Positions 1 through 14,359 of a DNA stretch of 64,000 bases are shown one piece after another. The DNA is from Cacajao melanocephalus (taxonomy: Eukaryota; Chordata; Mammalia; Primates; Pitheciidae): the NCBI GenBank assembly GCA_963573385.1, contig CAUYLG010065829.1, positions 1 to 64,000 on the forward strand. The letters run 5' to 3'. A program made the translations under genes and the position numbers. Within the stretch, counting starts at the first letter, position 1; each line of letters starts with the position of its first letter. The notes below the pieces were generated by a model that was not told where the DNA came from, made no database searches, and saw only the letters and a program-made list of their open reading frames with translations.

Positions 1-242
1 AATTAACAAGGATATCCAGGACTTGAACTCAGACCTGGAACAAGTAAACTTAACAAATATTTACAGAACTCTCCACCCGAAAACATACATTTTTTTCAGT
101 ATCACATTACACCTATTTTAAAAGTGACCACATAATTGGAAGTAAATCACTCCTCAGCAATTGCATAGCATTTCACAGCTTTAAATAAAATATTGGTTGG
201 CGGCTTGTTATTTTCATCTCTTATTCCTTCCTGTCTCCATTG

Positions 243-405
243 TTAAGTACAATGATTGGCATAAAAGAGGTTTTTAATACCCATTTTTAGACTGCATTCT
301 AGCCTGGGCAATAGAACAAGAATCCCGTTCTCTCTCCCTCTTTCTCTTCCTCTTTCATTCTCTCTTACATTCTTTTTTTTTCTTTCACTCTCACTTTCTT
401 TCCTT
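243..405 (+). repeat. Left copy of a long-range inverted duplication (Alu 3' fragment plus CT tract)
   Basis: The stretch runs from GATTGGCATAAAAGAGG-type sequence through a degenerate Alu 3' end (CTAGCCTGGGCAATAGAAC) into a CT-rich tract. Its reverse complement recurs at about 24930-25093 with only a few mismatches over the first ~130 bp. Confidence 0.85.
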
Positions 406-1689
406 CAAAAAAAAAATCTAAATTAACAAATATCACGTGGAAGAAGTAAATTACAAATATTGAAAGAAGCATTTCACTTTGACCCAATTCCATCTAAATT
501 CTAAGAAAGTGTGGACATACTCCTCAGATGACTAAATTGTTTACTTTCATGTACTTATTTTCATCTGCGCTTTCCAATTTCTGAAGAAATATATAAAATT
601 TAGTAAGAATAAATGCTTTTTTTTTTTTTCATTTCCTAGGTTTCCAACAATTGTTCTGGGAAGACTAGGCTTGGTTCTCCCTCTGCTTTGTCAGAGTGAT
701 TAATTAGATTTAATTTCATGCTGTCTCCTCTGCTGTCCTTTCTCTTTCCCCAATGACTAATAACTCATCTACAAAGTCCAAACAAATGGCCTCCATATCT
801 AGTTTTTATTTTTGGAAGTTTTCCCCAGCCAGAATGCATAGAACCTCTTCACAGACAGCAGCTTAGAAATTCCTGGCTAGGATTCCTGCCCCTAACAGCC
901 GCACTTGATATGGCTAGATGGCCCCGTTGACTGATATCTTGGGTGGCATCATGCCAGCTGAAAAGTTATCAAGCTATTTGAGTCAAGAATCAGCACTAGG
1001 CAGTGATAAATACAGATCGGCAGCCTGCAAAGCGACTCTGTGAGAGGCCGTATCTTCTCCAGGAAGTACCCTTGTGCCAGCACTACAGCATTAACACCAT
1101 GTGTCTTTTTCTACACTTGACATCTGTGGACACTTAGAGTGTGTGACAAAAGGAAGAAGAGAAGGAAGATGGAAAAGACAAGAGAGTTATAGGTGTGGCT
1201 AGCAAACCACAGGGAGGGATTGCAGTGGGGGCCCAAGAGTCCATTAGGAACTCTGCGTCACTGACTATTTACCATGCAATGTGAGCACTAAGAGGTGCCT
1301 CATTTCAAGGCCAGAGCTTAAGCACAATTGAAGAAAGAGGTTGGGAATGAGCAAGTCAAACCTCTGTTTCTAGCCATGCCACAGACCTTCAAAAAGGGGA
1401 AAAGAGTCCATTACTCATTATGCCACGTGACCACCAGATGAACTCTTAAGGTGGGAAACAGCCCCTTTCCAAGACACAGACACAAAGAAATGAGTTTAAA
1501 CATGTCATAAAGCCAGATCACTGGCATCCTGAGGAGGTGAGAAGACACAGCTGTTGGGACAGTTCCAGACATCCAAAGGAATTTGACATAGCTTTAATAA
1601 ATTCATCAGTGAAATGAAGATATCTGGTAGACTAAATATGTGAATAAGCACGGAAGGACTTCAGATTCCGGCTTTGTGGGGCTGAAACA

Positions 1690-1905
1690 CTGCCTTGTGG
1701 CTAATTTAAGGCTCAAGAAGTTTAGCAACTGGCCTAGTATAATTTTTCAGATAATCCTCAATTTCCTCATCTGTAAAGTGAGAATAAAACTAAAATATAT
1801 CTCACAGTGTTGTGATTAGGTGCGAAGGAGATGATTTGTACAAAGCACTTATTAAATGGTAAAGTCCATACACACATATCATTGAGCTTTTTAGAGTAGC
1901 TCACT
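1690..1905 (+). mobile_element. MIR fragment
   Basis: The core TTTCCTCATCTGTAAAGTGA followed by a degraded TGTTGTGATTAGG and a CAAAGCACTTATTAAATG end match the MIR consensus. Confidence 0.7.
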
Positions 1906-2066
1906 CCTTTGTAAAAATGAATGATGATACTCATCTCTATCACTGATAACTTTTCAAAATCATATACAAAACACATCTTGTAAGTCATGACTCTAGTATT
2001 GGTACTACAATTGGTTTTAAATTGCTAATGTTTCAAAAGCAGTCATCTTGGGATACCATGTCTTCA

Positions 2067-2357
2067 ACTTTTATTTTTTAACAAGGTCTCACTCTGTTGC
2101 CCAAGCTGGAGTGCAGTGCTGCAATCATGGCTCACCGTAGCCTTGACATCCCATACTCAGGTGATCTTCTCACCTCAGCCTCCCAAGTAGCTAAAACTAT
2201 AGTCTCACACCACCACGTCTGGCTAATTTTTATTTTTGGTAGAAAAAGGGTCTCCCTATGTTGTCCAGGCTGGTCTCAAACTCCTGGGCTCAAGAATCCT
2301 CTTGCCTCAGCCTCCCGAAGTTTTGGGATTACAGGCGTGAGCCACCATGCCCAACTA
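2067..2357 (-). mobile_element. Alu, antisense, older J-like
   Basis: The element reads T-tract, AAGGTCTCACTCTGTTGCCC, ending in GAGCCACCATGCCCAACT. Near-identical 16-bp target-site duplications (GGATACCATGTCTTCA and GGATACCATTTCTTCA) flank it. The CTTGACATCC region is J-like. An open frame across it is Alu-derived and not a gene. Confidence 0.93.
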
Positions 2358-2695
2358 GGATACCATTTCTTCAGACTAACAAGGAAGTCCTTTCACCTCC
2401 TAAGTCATCTTGTTGAGTTACCTTTGGAATCTATATACAAATTGAAGAAAAAAAGTCACTCCTCATTTATGACCCAAAATAGTATCCACCTTATTTACCT
2501 GAAAATACTTTGTATGACTTTTGCCTCAGATCCAAAATCAAGTTTATACTCAAAGGAAGATATGTATATTATGGTTTATGGTTACAATTTCACACACCCT
2601 TACTTTTTGGACCTACTTGCAATTATTTAGACTAGGTTCGGTAGGTACAGCCAAGCCTGACTTATAAAGATGAAGAACCTGAGGGAGAGAGAGAC

Positions 2696-2696
<1 letters not shown>

Positions 2697-2733
<37 letters not shown>
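2697..2733 (+). repeat. (GA)n microsatellite
   Basis: A near-pure GA run. Confidence 0.95.
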
Positions 2734-2735
<2 letters not shown>

Positions 2736-3274
2736 ATATATACTCTGATGCAAACTCTGATTTTTCTGTCTCCAAGGATATTTCTTATCCCATAGAGAAA
2801 TTCTTCCCATTCCTTGGGTTGTTATCTTATTCCATCAAATCCTCAAATCATTAAGTCAGTTCGAAAGTATGCTTGCAAAAAAGCGCTTTGAACAATGTTA
2901 ATACCACTGGCATATGAATATAGTCTCCCACAAAACCCATATTCAAATTTCTGACATTTTCACAAGTGTAAGTTCTGAGGTATTCATTTAAAAATTCTGT
3001 TCAAATTTGTATCTTAAAACAACCTTGTGTATTATTTCTAAATCTCTTATTTTCAAAAGAAACAGGCTCAGAAGGTTTAGGGACTATAAATATTCATTGA
3101 CATTGGTTGAATTGCCAAATCAGAATTACAGCAAGTCAGAAGCATGGTGATTTTAAAAAAAGAAAAGAAAAGAAAAGGATGCCCCTCTGTATATGGCATT
3201 ATCAGTGTAAGGTTATTTTCAAATTTTGGACTTATTTTTCAATCTTGGAAACTCATTCCACATTGATTCTCTTT

Positions 3275-3572
3275 TTTCTTAACATGCCAAATGAAATCCT
3301 AAAAACTCAATGTTACTTCTTCAGAGAAGTCTTTATTCTCCCTGTCCCTCCGGACTATAAATGGTTTCTTTCTGTGTTCCACTAACACTTAGCTTATGAC
3401 TTTTTTTTTTAACACTGGCACATTACTTTCTAGTTGTTTATTTGTATCAGTCTCCAATTTATACACTGTGAGTTCCTTGAAGGCAGGGGCCCCTTCTGGT
3501 TCCTCTTTTCTAGCCCATAGCCTGGTGCCCCATACATAATACTATGCTCAATAAATGCTTGATGATTGAATA
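3275..3572 (+). mobile_element. L2 LINE fragment, sense 3' end
   Basis: It ends with GTGAGTTCCTTGAAGGCAGG, then CTCAATAAATGCTTG, the recognisable L2 3' end. The upstream part includes AGAGAAGTCTTTATTCTCCC, typical of L2. Confidence 0.7.
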
Positions 3573-3849
3573 TATGCAGAAAATTTAAATTATGAGACTG
3601 TAAATAAATAAAAAGGAAAAGGAGTTTACAACATATAAACACACAGCAAACCCAATCAAATGATTATCTAGTTATCATTTTCTCTTTTTCTCTCAGAAAA
3701 GTGTTAGGCATTTTCATTCAGAGAATTCTAAACAGCATGCAGCCATACCCACCTCAGAAGGACCTGAGCTGAGGACACTGCCTGTGGATTACAGTTGTTA
3801 ATAGAATTATTTTTAGTCCCTCTATTCAGCTGAATGCATTCCTTTGTGG

Positions 3850-3985
3850 GGAATTTAAAGTGCTTCATTCACATGTCTGCTTAATTGTCACAATCCTGTG
3901 AGCTGTGTAGGGACAAGATTAGCACTCTATTTCATGAATGAGGAAGCTGGAGAAGGTTGACTCATTCAAGACTACTCAGGTAGCT
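3850..3985 (-). mobile_element. MIR-like fragment, antisense
   Basis: A degraded match to the MIR antisense layout: TCACAATCCTGTGAG then ATGAGGAAGCTGG. Confidence 0.5.
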
Positions 3986-4624
3986 CTTAGGAAAGAGAAG
4001 ATTGAAAATGCTTTTCCTATTCTTGGCATTTCTGTTGTGTGGAACTACCATTGATTTTAGCATCAGAGTAATCAAAGCTTGAGCCACTGAGAGACCCAAG
4101 CATTCACAAACTTGAGCGTCTCCATGGCTATAAAATTCAAAGCTGCCACAACCAAGAACATATTGAGTCAGATCCTTTCTACCTTCTAATATGTCAGGCC
4201 TGGGGCTTAGTTTCTGTGAATTCCTTCCTTGGAACCAGCTACATAATTTTCAGGGCCCTGTGCAAAGTAAAACTGCGTACTCTTTGTACAAAAGTATTAA
4301 GAATTTTAGAAAGGATTCCATAGAGCATTCAATGAAGTGTTCAGGGCATTATATGTGAGGTCGCTCATTCAGGCAAGTAGCTTTGTTCTTGCTATTCCAT
4401 CATCTCCCAGATCTTCATCAAGCTTTACTTAACTATGATTCCAAATGTCTTCTATCTTCTATGCTTGCCTTCAGTAACATTATTCAGTGTACCCTTTATG
4501 TGAGCATTTGGGTGAAATTACTAAAATGAAGATCTGTTGAGGTCATTACCTTGTTAAAAATCTTTCAAAGATTATTTCTTATCTCCTGGGTGAAGTAAAA
4601 CTTGTTCTGCTTCTCCTTCAGTTA

Positions 4625-4985
4625 TTTATTGACATATAAAAAAACCACCAAAACTCAGTGGCTTAAAACAGTCACCATGTATTTGCTCATAATTCTAGGT
4701 TTGGCAGTTGAAGAAGAGATCAGCTGAGACTCCTTGTCCCTGCTCTCTGGAGTACTGCTGGACTTACTTATGTATTTTGTGGTCAGGTGACAGTTCAGCC
4801 AGTGGCTAGTTGGCCCCAGATGGCAGCTGACTAGGGCTTTCAGCTAGTGTGCCTCAGTTCCCTTCCTTATGGACTCTCCAGCAGGCTGGCTGGGATCTTC
4901 TCATAAGGCAGCTGGATTTTGAGAGAGTAAAACTGAAAGCTGCAAACGCCTCTTGAGGTTTCAGCTCACAAATTACGCAATGTCA
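4625..4985 (-). mobile_element. Old interspersed repeat, family uncertain
   Basis: CTCAGTGGCTTAAAACAGTCACCATGTATTT and the following segment look like a widespread mammalian repeat of MaLR/MLT or DNA-transposon type. I cannot assign the family. Confidence 0.4.
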
Positions 4986-5032
4986 CCTCTGCCACATTTT
5001 ATTCGTCAAAACAAATCGCAAGACCAGCCCGA

Positions 5033-5360
<328 letters not shown>

Positions 5361-5599
5361 TTAGAGATATAGAGTTGTCTCTTGAAGGAAGGAACAGCAA
5401 CATTACATGGCAAAGGAGTATGTCTACAGGGTTGTAAGAAATTTGTAGCTATATTTTGTAATACATTAGTAACACCTTGCTGTGCATCCTTCATGACCTA
5501 AACTTGCGGACCTTTCCTTCTTTGTCTCACATTACTCTCAAAACACAACATTCTAGCCTTGGTAATTATGATGATAATGATAACAACAGATAGAGACAT

Positions 5600-5790
5600 C
5601 TTATTTTTGTGTCAGGCATCATAGCTCATGGGCATGTATCCTGGCATTTTATCCTCCAAATTCCCTATAATGCAAGTAAATGAATATTTTAGCCCCATTT
5701 TAGAGATGCAGAAGCTGAAACATTCAGGAGCGTACTAGGTCTCACAACAAAAAAGAACCTAAACTGGGATTCAAACACAAGTATGCACGA
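5600..5790 (-). mobile_element. MIR fragment, antisense
   Basis: GCCCCATTTTAGAGATGCAG followed by AAGCTGAAACATTCAGGAGC matches antisense MIR. Confidence 0.65.
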
Positions 5791-5874
5791 TTCTGGCATT
5801 CATTAACTTTGTAGCATGCCACACAGCTATACCAAAGTGTTTCCCTTACATAGTGTGTACTCACATGCCTTTGT

Positions 5875-6170
5875 GACACTCACATGCTATTCCTTTGCCT
5901 GAAAAAGCCCTCTGTCTCTTTCTTCTTCTTCCTTTTCTGTTTCATCCCCTTCTGTACGCACAACAGAAAATCGCATACACAACTTTTCATAAAACTTTTC
6001 TGATTCCCCCAGGCCGACTTAGGTGTCCCATTGTGTGCAACTCTGCTTATCTGTTTCTTCTTGAGCATTTACCTTTTGACACGGCAATATTGTCTTATTT
6101 TTCTCTGCAACTCTCAGGATTAGTAATTTCACTTATAGTCATTGTTTAATAAATGATTATTGAATTGAAC
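5875..6170 (+). mobile_element. L2 LINE fragment, sense 3' end
   Basis: TTCCTTTGCCTGAAAAAGCC and the terminal TTTAATAAATGATTATTGAA fit degraded L2. Confidence 0.6.
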
Positions 6171-7084
6171 TTTTTAAAGCATGCTAACTTTGATAATAAT
6201 TAAGATTATATTCAGGCTTGTTGAAAATTTTTACTGAAATAAGCAATTGAAGTAGTCAAAATAGCCAAGACAATTGTCCACGTAGAGTTTCAGAAAATCT
6301 TTTGCCTGTGCCAGTTGCATTAGACCATTCATTCATTTATTCAATTATTCAGGCTTTTACAGGACATTGTGTACTTTGACAAGGCATTCATGCGTTCAGT
6401 CACTCATTAAGAAAATTAACAGATGTAAAAATGAAGCAGTCTTATGTTTAAATGACATTGGATTTTCTATTTTGCTTTGTTTTGTTTTTGTAATCAATGT
6501 AAACTACACTCTAGATTAGCTAACTTAACACCCATTCCCAACCCTGTTCTTTTCTTGATTACCTTCACTATCGAGCCTATAAATACTATATATTCACTCT
6601 CTCAGCCTCACTTGCAGATGTGGGTAGTCATGTGGTACAGTCTTGTCTATGACACATAATTGAAATATGTTAGGAAAATTTTTGTGAAAATTTCATTTTC
6701 CTCTTTAAATAAAAACTAGACACTCATGACCCTTTCTCCCTGCTATGAGTATAGACATAGTGCCAGGGGTTGTAGCAACCATCCTATAGCTATGACAAAC
6801 AACTGTCATGCTATGCATGGCAAAGTATTAAGACAGAAAAAACTAAATCCCCCATGACACAGTTGAGCTGCTGCATAAGCCTCCTGACTGTCTGCATACA
6901 GACTTTACGCCAAGCAAAAAGGGAGAGCCCTATTTGTTTAAACCACGATTGGTCAATTTTTTTTCTTACTTGTAACCAAATGCATTCCTACCTAAGCCAC
7001 ATACAGTTTAGCAATACAGTGTGGAACTTACCTAATAGGATGTGTGTGTTTGGAGGGAGGATGTTATTTTATTTAAACAATGAG

Positions 7085-7215
7085 AGTGTAACATGAGTCT
7101 ATGAGGGCAAAGATACTTGTTTTTGTTTTATTCACTGTAGTATCTCCACAACTTAGAGCAGTAACCGGCACATAGGAGGCATTCAATAAATATTTGCTGG
7201 CTGAGTGAATAGTAT
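7085..7215 (+). mobile_element. L2 LINE 3' end
   Basis: TATGAGGGCAAAGATACTTG followed by GGCATTCAATAAATATTTGC is a standard L2 tail. Confidence 0.7.
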
Positions 7216-7326
7216 AAATGGAGGGGGAGCTGCTTCTTGAATCATGCTTCCTAGCTTCACTTCTGCAAGATGCATTTTTAGCCGTACACCTTAAATGGCT
7301 CTCTGAAACCTAATGGCAACAAAAGT

Positions 7327-7403
7327 TTCATGCAGCCTCAGAAGTCAACCACGACAAGAAGAAGCTTCATGCATCCTCAGAAGAAGCCAACAACTATAAG
7401 AGC
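7327..7403 (+). repeat. Imperfect ~39-bp tandem duplication
   Basis: Two adjacent units start TTCATGCA(G/T)CCTCAGAAG at 7327 and 7366, and both end in an AGAAGC/AGAGC-like sequence. Confidence 0.7.
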
Positions 7404-9564
7404 TTCTAAATTTGGTGAAATCCTATTCCCATCTTATTATAATATCACAAAGGCCAGTTTAAGAGGATACCAGCAAAGGGTTCTGAAGTCACAGCTATAA
7501 ATAGCTATGTTACATTTTACCTGGGTTCACCTGCTGCATGACTCCATGTACCCAAATCCTTCATGCTATCTCTCAGACAGGATGTGATCTGATAAGGAGG
7601 CTGCCCCAGGCGTGGAAATGTAGTCGTAAAATTGCAGTTTATTGCCTTCTTTCTACATTTTTCATCAGAGAGATGACAGACATTCATGAGGCAGAGAAGT
7701 GCTATTTGTTGAACTTTGGGCTTTATGTATGTACACACAGGTATTTTACTACCTTTCACATCCAACATCTCTCACTAGATCAGAAGCATCAAATGACATT
7801 TGAGTGAATTCCATACTTAAATAATTCAACGTGATGCATTATTCCTTCATCTATCTTCAGGAGATATTTTTTAAAGAATGATTCTTTCTCTTATTGATCC
7901 ACTCTAACAAAAAGACTTGCTTTATTTTCAGCACTTCATATGTCTTTGAGAAAATGCTTGTTGTGTGCACAATTAAAAGCAATCAGTGTACAGAAAACTT
8001 TACAATGTTAATTTAAATAACTATGAATGAAGTTTACTATCCTGTCAACAATTCATTTGTCACCTTATGAAGAAAACACTGTCGGAATCACTATTATTCC
8101 TCCTTATTAGAGATTTTTAATAAAATATTTGTGATGATTCTTTAAAACTAGTCCTTTGCCAATATTCATAACTACTTTTGCTCTATAGAAAACTTCACTG
8201 ATTCAAAGTGGATTTGTCTTCTAGAATAGTCCCGCCTGCAATGTCCAAGGAAGAGCAATTACTCTCTTGAGAACCATCTGAACTAGTCCAACCATTTGTT
8301 TGAGGAAAGCTTGAGGTATTAACCTGTTCTCGCTTTGTTTTTTAAAAATAAAAACATATGTGGCAGTAAGAGTTTCGTTTCCATGAATGTGCTGCATGCT
8401 GGCCAGAATACATGAAGGCCTTAAGTTTTTTTTTTTGTAAGAATTAATACAACATTAGGAAGGCCTTTTAGTTCTCCATTTACCTTGGGAACTCACTAGC
8501 TCTGATAAGTGCAATAGTAAACTTTGATATTTCTCTAAATTGTGCCAGGCTGTTAGTCATGAGAAACACGTCGGGAGGTTATTTGCCTCCTTTTCTCCTT
8601 CCTTTTGCTTTCTACTCAGGTTTCCCCACCTTCCACATAGGTCTGTTTACCTAACTTTGGAGAATCTGTGCTTGGTTTGCTTCAACAAAGAAGTAATTGG
8701 ATCCCTCTGTTGATTTTTGACCCCCATTCTAACCTCAACCATCACCCTTCTGTAGCCCAAGGGAGACCTGAGCTTTGTTCGTAAGGGAAAGAGCAGTGAA
8801 GAGTCAACTCACAGGTCAGGGACAGGCAGTAATGAAACACCAGGATCACGTGGCAGCAGCTTCAGCTCCTTTCACAGGACACTGAGCAAGAACTCCAAGG
8901 ACACCACTCAGAGAAAAGCAGAGGCTTTTTATCAAAGGCTTGGCTATGCTGACTCTCCCATCGGCCATTGTTGTCTTGCAGAAACATTCCCAGGTGCACA
9001 ACTGGCTTGGTTTATGGAAGGGCAGAGCAGTTTATGGCAGAGACGCTCTACAAACTATTTTTATAACCTTGAAGGGCATTAGATATAATCTATGAAGGAA
9101 TGAAAGGTATGAGTGTTTTGCAGATTATCTCCCAACCTTAGCTTCCCCGAAGTACCCCTTTTACAAGTCTGTGGCTTATGCTCTTTTGGGCATGGAGGTC
9201 GGATCACTATTTTGGGAACTGAAAACAGTAACAGTCAGCTTGGCTGTGTTCATACTCTTGAGTGTATATAAGCAGCCACAAAATTTGGCTTCTTAGTGTA
9301 AAATGACACCTGATATGGAACTGTCCCCTAAGGAGATGTCAAACACAAAAATTCAACGGAAGCTAGGAAGCATGAGTTCAGCTGAATGTACACACTGAGC
9401 AAAGACTTTTTCAAATGTAGTAAAAGGAACTCTGTAATGAATTTCATTAGTCTACCATATGTTTTATTAGAAGAATGTCATCTGGGGCTTCGTTGGTGGA
9501 GAGAAGGTTTTCTAGAGGCCATGTCAAAAAAAATTACAAAAATATATCAAAGAATTTCTAATAT

Positions 9565-9760
9565 TTATTTAGTGTTTGTGAAGATCTAGACACTATGTTA
9601 AGTATTTTTCAAGCCTCGTCTCATAGGTTCATAATTAAAACCTTTAAGGAAAGAAAGCACTACTATGACCTCCATTTACTGCAAAGGAAACACATTTAGA
9701 TAGGCTAACTTACCAATGAATGCTTAACCCAGGTCTATCCGAATCTAGTGCTCTAAAATC
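9565..9760 (-). mobile_element. MIR fragment, antisense
   Basis: CTAGACACTATGTTAAGTAT, a TCTCATAGGTT segment and ACTGCAAAGGAAAC follow the antisense MIR layout. Confidence 0.6.
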
Positions 9761-9988
9761 TTAACTGATAGATATTGTTGAATATTCACTTATTATTTCA
9801 AAGCCAAGCATTATACTAAATGAAATTAAGTGATAATTATCTGGAAAATGTGAATAGTCAGAACTATCCCATTAAACAGCCAGTCAGAATTGAGTTATAC
9901 ATGGATTCAAACAGATGTATATGTGTGTTTCACACAGAAATTAACTTCAGAATAGCCAAAATAGCCAGTTTGTCAAAAATGATAGCAC

Positions 9989-10274
9989 TTTTTTTTTTTT
10001 AAGACAGTCTTGCTCTGTGGCCCAGACTGGAGTACAGTGGCAGGCTCACTGCAACCTCTGGCTCCCAGGTTCAAGCAATTCTCCTGCCTCAATTGCCCAA
10101 GTAGCTGGGATTACAGGCGCCCACCACTATGCCTGCCGAATTTTTTTGTATTTTAATAGAGACGGGGTTTTGCCATGTTGGCCAGGCTGGTCTCAAATTC
10201 CTGACCTTAGGTAATCCGTCCGCCTTGGCATCCCAAAGTTCTGGGATTACAGGCGTGAACCACCTTGCCCAGCC
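9989..10274 (-). mobile_element. Alu, antisense
   Basis: Poly-T, AAGACAGTCTTGCTCTGTGG, through to GAACCACCTTGCCCAGCC. It has a small internal deletion after GTACAGTGGC. Confidence 0.93.
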
Positions 10275-10300
10275 AGCACTCTTTTTGAAATACTAATTTT

Positions 10301-10553
10301 TTTTTTGAGACGGAGTCTTGCCCTGTTGCCCAGGCTGGAGGGCAGTGGTGCGATCTTGGCTCACTGCAATCTCTGCCTTGAGTTCAAGCAATTCTCTGCC
10401 TCAGCCTCCCAAGTAGCGGGGATTATAGGCGCCTGCCACCACACCTGGCTAATTTTTGTATTTTTAGCAGAGACAAGGTTTCACCATCTTGGCCAGGCTG
10501 GTCTTAAACTCCTGACCTCATGATCCTCCTGTCTTGACCTCCCAAAGTGCTGG
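10301..10553 (-). mobile_element. Alu, antisense, 5'-truncated
   Basis: Begins TTTTTTGAGACGGAGTC and stops at CCAAAGTGCTGG without the Alu 5' end. Perfect GAAATACTAATTTT duplications at 10287-10300 and 10554-10567 show it inserted already truncated, only 26 bp from the previous Alu. Confidence 0.93.
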
Positions 10554-12169
10554 GAAATACTAATTTTTAAAAATAGATGCACTGTGCCTTTTCTTTTTTT
10601 TTTTCGGTTTGCATTTTATCACAATGCTCATGGATCTATGCTGTATTACAAGCCCACTTCATTCATCTATTCAGTGGTTTCTGATGACCTCACTGTTAGG
10701 TAAAGGTGCTTGTGTTGTCAGGAATTATCTCACTAAGAATTACTTTAACTCATGTCGTTAAAAGAGTCAATACCTTGCCAGGAAAGCACTGAGTGGGTTA
10801 GTGGAAGGCACGCACTTATCAAGCAGCAGTTCTTGTGCAGCAATGCTTGTTGTAAAAGTGCTAATATTTATTTTCTACACTAGAGGACAGTGCTTGAAAG
10901 AGTAACAGACCTTACCTCTAAGATTAGGCAGCACCAAGAGTGGAACAATCACCCCATTGTTAGCTCCGCTAACCCACGTGCAAAGCACATAAAGATTTTA
11001 TTTCTTTGGTAGAAAAAAAAAAGAGAAATAAATATGTCTGTTCTACCATGAAGCAGAAATCAATGATGATCCTGCCTTAACTTGCTGAGCACAGAGAAAG
11101 AGAAATGCCAGTACAATTTACTAATCAGAATTGCCAAAGAATGAACGAAAGAAGATATCCTTATAAATGCAGGTATAATCCTTTTACAACAAGCTCTTGA
11201 ATTTTTGTTGAAGCTGTGACCAAATGCTCAGAAAATTAATCTTTGTTTTGGTTTGATTATCATTAGAATTTACTGTGATGAAAAACTTATTGCTATAACA
11301 GTCACTCATCAGTATGACTGTTAAGTCATACATGTTGTAGGGTATAAAATACAAGGTCCAAAACATATATGTAATGTTATTTGATGGTTAAGTTTTGTCG
11401 TTGGAAGCGTGAGATGAGTATTAGAGAGGAAGTGGTTAGCGGTGTTTGAAGATGGATTTAAATACTATGGAAACCCCGTTTTGGTTACCTGCGTCAATCT
11501 TCGAGCAAGAGCATCACTAACTACATAGACTATCAAAAGGGAGGCACTGTTTCCTAAAGCCATAATTAAAGACAGTCCCTGGCCTTGACCTTTACTTGAA
11601 CAAGGACTATTGGGACCCTGAGAGATTAACTCAGCATTCATACTTTTCAAAAGGGGCTGGTGGGAGTGGGGAAGAGGAGGTATATGAGAGACTAAAGAGA
11701 AAGTTCATCGAAGGGCACCAAATCCAAGACTTCTCATTGTTCCTGGAGCCAGCCCAGGCGATTCACCAACCAGCCAGTGGAAGGGGCTCTGTTTTATTGA
11801 ACTGAGATGGATGTAGTGTCCACTCCTTCCCCATTCTCACATCTGACCTCTTTCTACTTCCACCGTTTCCCTCATCCTCTGTTTACATTGAGTGCCTACG
11901 GTGTCACAGGATTGAAAAATGTTGGGGAGCCCAGCAGAGTCCTGGGTACTACAGCAGATTACACCAATTTTAAATCTTGTCCCTGCCCTGAAGGATAAAT
12001 GAATACACTCAGCAATATAAAAGCTTACAGTCTAGTGGAGAAGATGCCCTGACACCCAGTCAACCATCCCCTCTCCTAGCGGGAGAAGAGCCCTATCAGA
12101 GCAGTACTATCTATTCACTCCTATTCATTTTCTGCCCCTGACTTGAGGACACAGTCCTGGGGACCGTGA

Positions 12170-12460
<291 letters not shown>

Positions 12461-14359
12461 TGACCCAAGATTTCTAACAAAAATCACCACAGTCTGGAAT
12501 ATCAAGAATTTTGTTCAGCCCTCTGTAGCTGTGTGGCCCTGTACAGCCCTGCCTATGACAACTAACCATTCTGTATAACACCGTTTTCCTCTTTGCAGAA
12601 TGAAATTACAGATGCAACCACATCATAGGATTAGTGTGTGAGTGGATAGGAAATAAGGGTAGGAACAATCCTGATGCCCATCACAGAGCTCTGTCTGTTA
12701 TGGACCCTTCATGATCTCATAAACTTCACTAATTGCAAAGAAATAGGCTTTATTCAGCCTTCATTTGGGATGTACAAAATTCTGGTCCCAATAGAGACCT
12801 GATTATTCACATTCCAAAGGATCTTCAACTTTAAAACCTTAACACGGGATATTTTTTAATGGACTTTTTTTAAAAAATGAATTAGCTGTAATTATAGAAT
12901 ACTGGATCTGGAGGAGATTTTTGAGCTCTTTTAGGTAGTCTCCTGGTGCTCCACCTCCGTATATAAATAAGGAAATAGCAATTGGGATGTTTTCCTTGGA
13001 CTAAGAGCAGTTTTTCGGAGGAGCTAGTCTTAAAGCCAAGTCATCTGATTCTCAGCCCTGTTGGTTGGTCAGCTGAAAACTGCAAACACAAGACTAGAAT
13101 CAGATCTAAAGCTAAAGTGGCTTAAAACCATCACGTTATTCAATGAGATTTGCTTATTAAAGAAATTTACATTGCATACCTATTCAGAAATATATTTACA
13201 AGAAATACTGAAGTACAAACAGCAAGAGTAACAAAAAATGTGTGCACAAATGCAACCAACATCAATATGCAGTCACCAGCCAACCAGGTTATTTCTAGTC
13301 TTATCAAAATCAACACAGCAATAAAATGCCTCCTTGTCCTTTCAACCTCCTTATTAAAATGCATTAAATTTGTTTTTTTTCATACATAGAAAGATAAGGT
13401 TATTAATTACAGGAACTGCTTATCAGCAAAATGTAAAATAGCAGGAGAGTCATTTGATTGATGGTTTAGCTAAGAAGAAAAAGGAATGGTGGGAAGAAAG
13501 AAGTTCAGATGAAAGAAGTCGAAGGAAATGAATATTAAACTCATATTCACAAAGTATTTTTTAAATGGAAGCATTTCCTAGAAAGTATTCACATATTTTA
13601 AAAGAAAGCCAATTATGAAGTATTCAAGTATATATGTATGTAAATTGCCATTTAAAATTAAAAGAATAAACTGTTGTATACTTTACTAGACCTTTTACAA
13701 ATAAAAAGGATCACCTCGCCTCCAGAATGGTCCTGGCAGGACTGCAGGTAGCTGCTTTCTGCAGAGGTGTGAGGGAGACGTGATCTCAGCATCTACTCCA
13801 AATGCCTGGCTTTGATTCCTGTATAACCTTGGCTATAACTGGAGTTTTGGGGCATCTTAGCTTATAATAACTTCATTTCGCAGGTACTTAAAATTAATAT
13901 CCTGCAAATAGAAGACCGAGGGTTACCTTCTCTCCAGAAAGCAGAAAAATGGAGCAGTCAATTGTATCAATTTAGCCTGTATTTGAAGCACGGCTTTTAA
14001 ACAGGCAGCCAGCTCTCTGCTGTTGTGTTGTCTTGCCTGTCAATCAAAGCATTTGGGAAATGGATTCTCAACCTTACGTGTCTGTCAATAACTTCAGTCT
14101 TGAAACAAAAGACCATAACAAGATCGGATTTATTTGCATTTAATTTCAATGAATTTACATGTCATGGTCACGGGTTTTAATTTCCTTCACAAAATAAATT
14201 AGTGAAAGTCTCTTGTACAGTATTGATAGAAACAGATTTTCAGCCAAATTCATCTGAAATATACATATAAATTTAGTAAATTTAAGCACAAGCCCTAATT
14301 TAGAAGAACAGACACTAGGTATTTGGGAGACATTCTTTTTTTTAATTTTAGTAGGAAGT

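Noticed and set aside
240..420. Ordinary independent Alu fragments at both ends of the inverted pair
   Set aside because: Homology with 24930-25093 continues beyond the Alu-like part into unrelated flank, which independent insertions would not share.
2097..2630. 177-residue open frame on the + strand
   Set aside because: Its first half is translated antisense Alu and the rest is intron.
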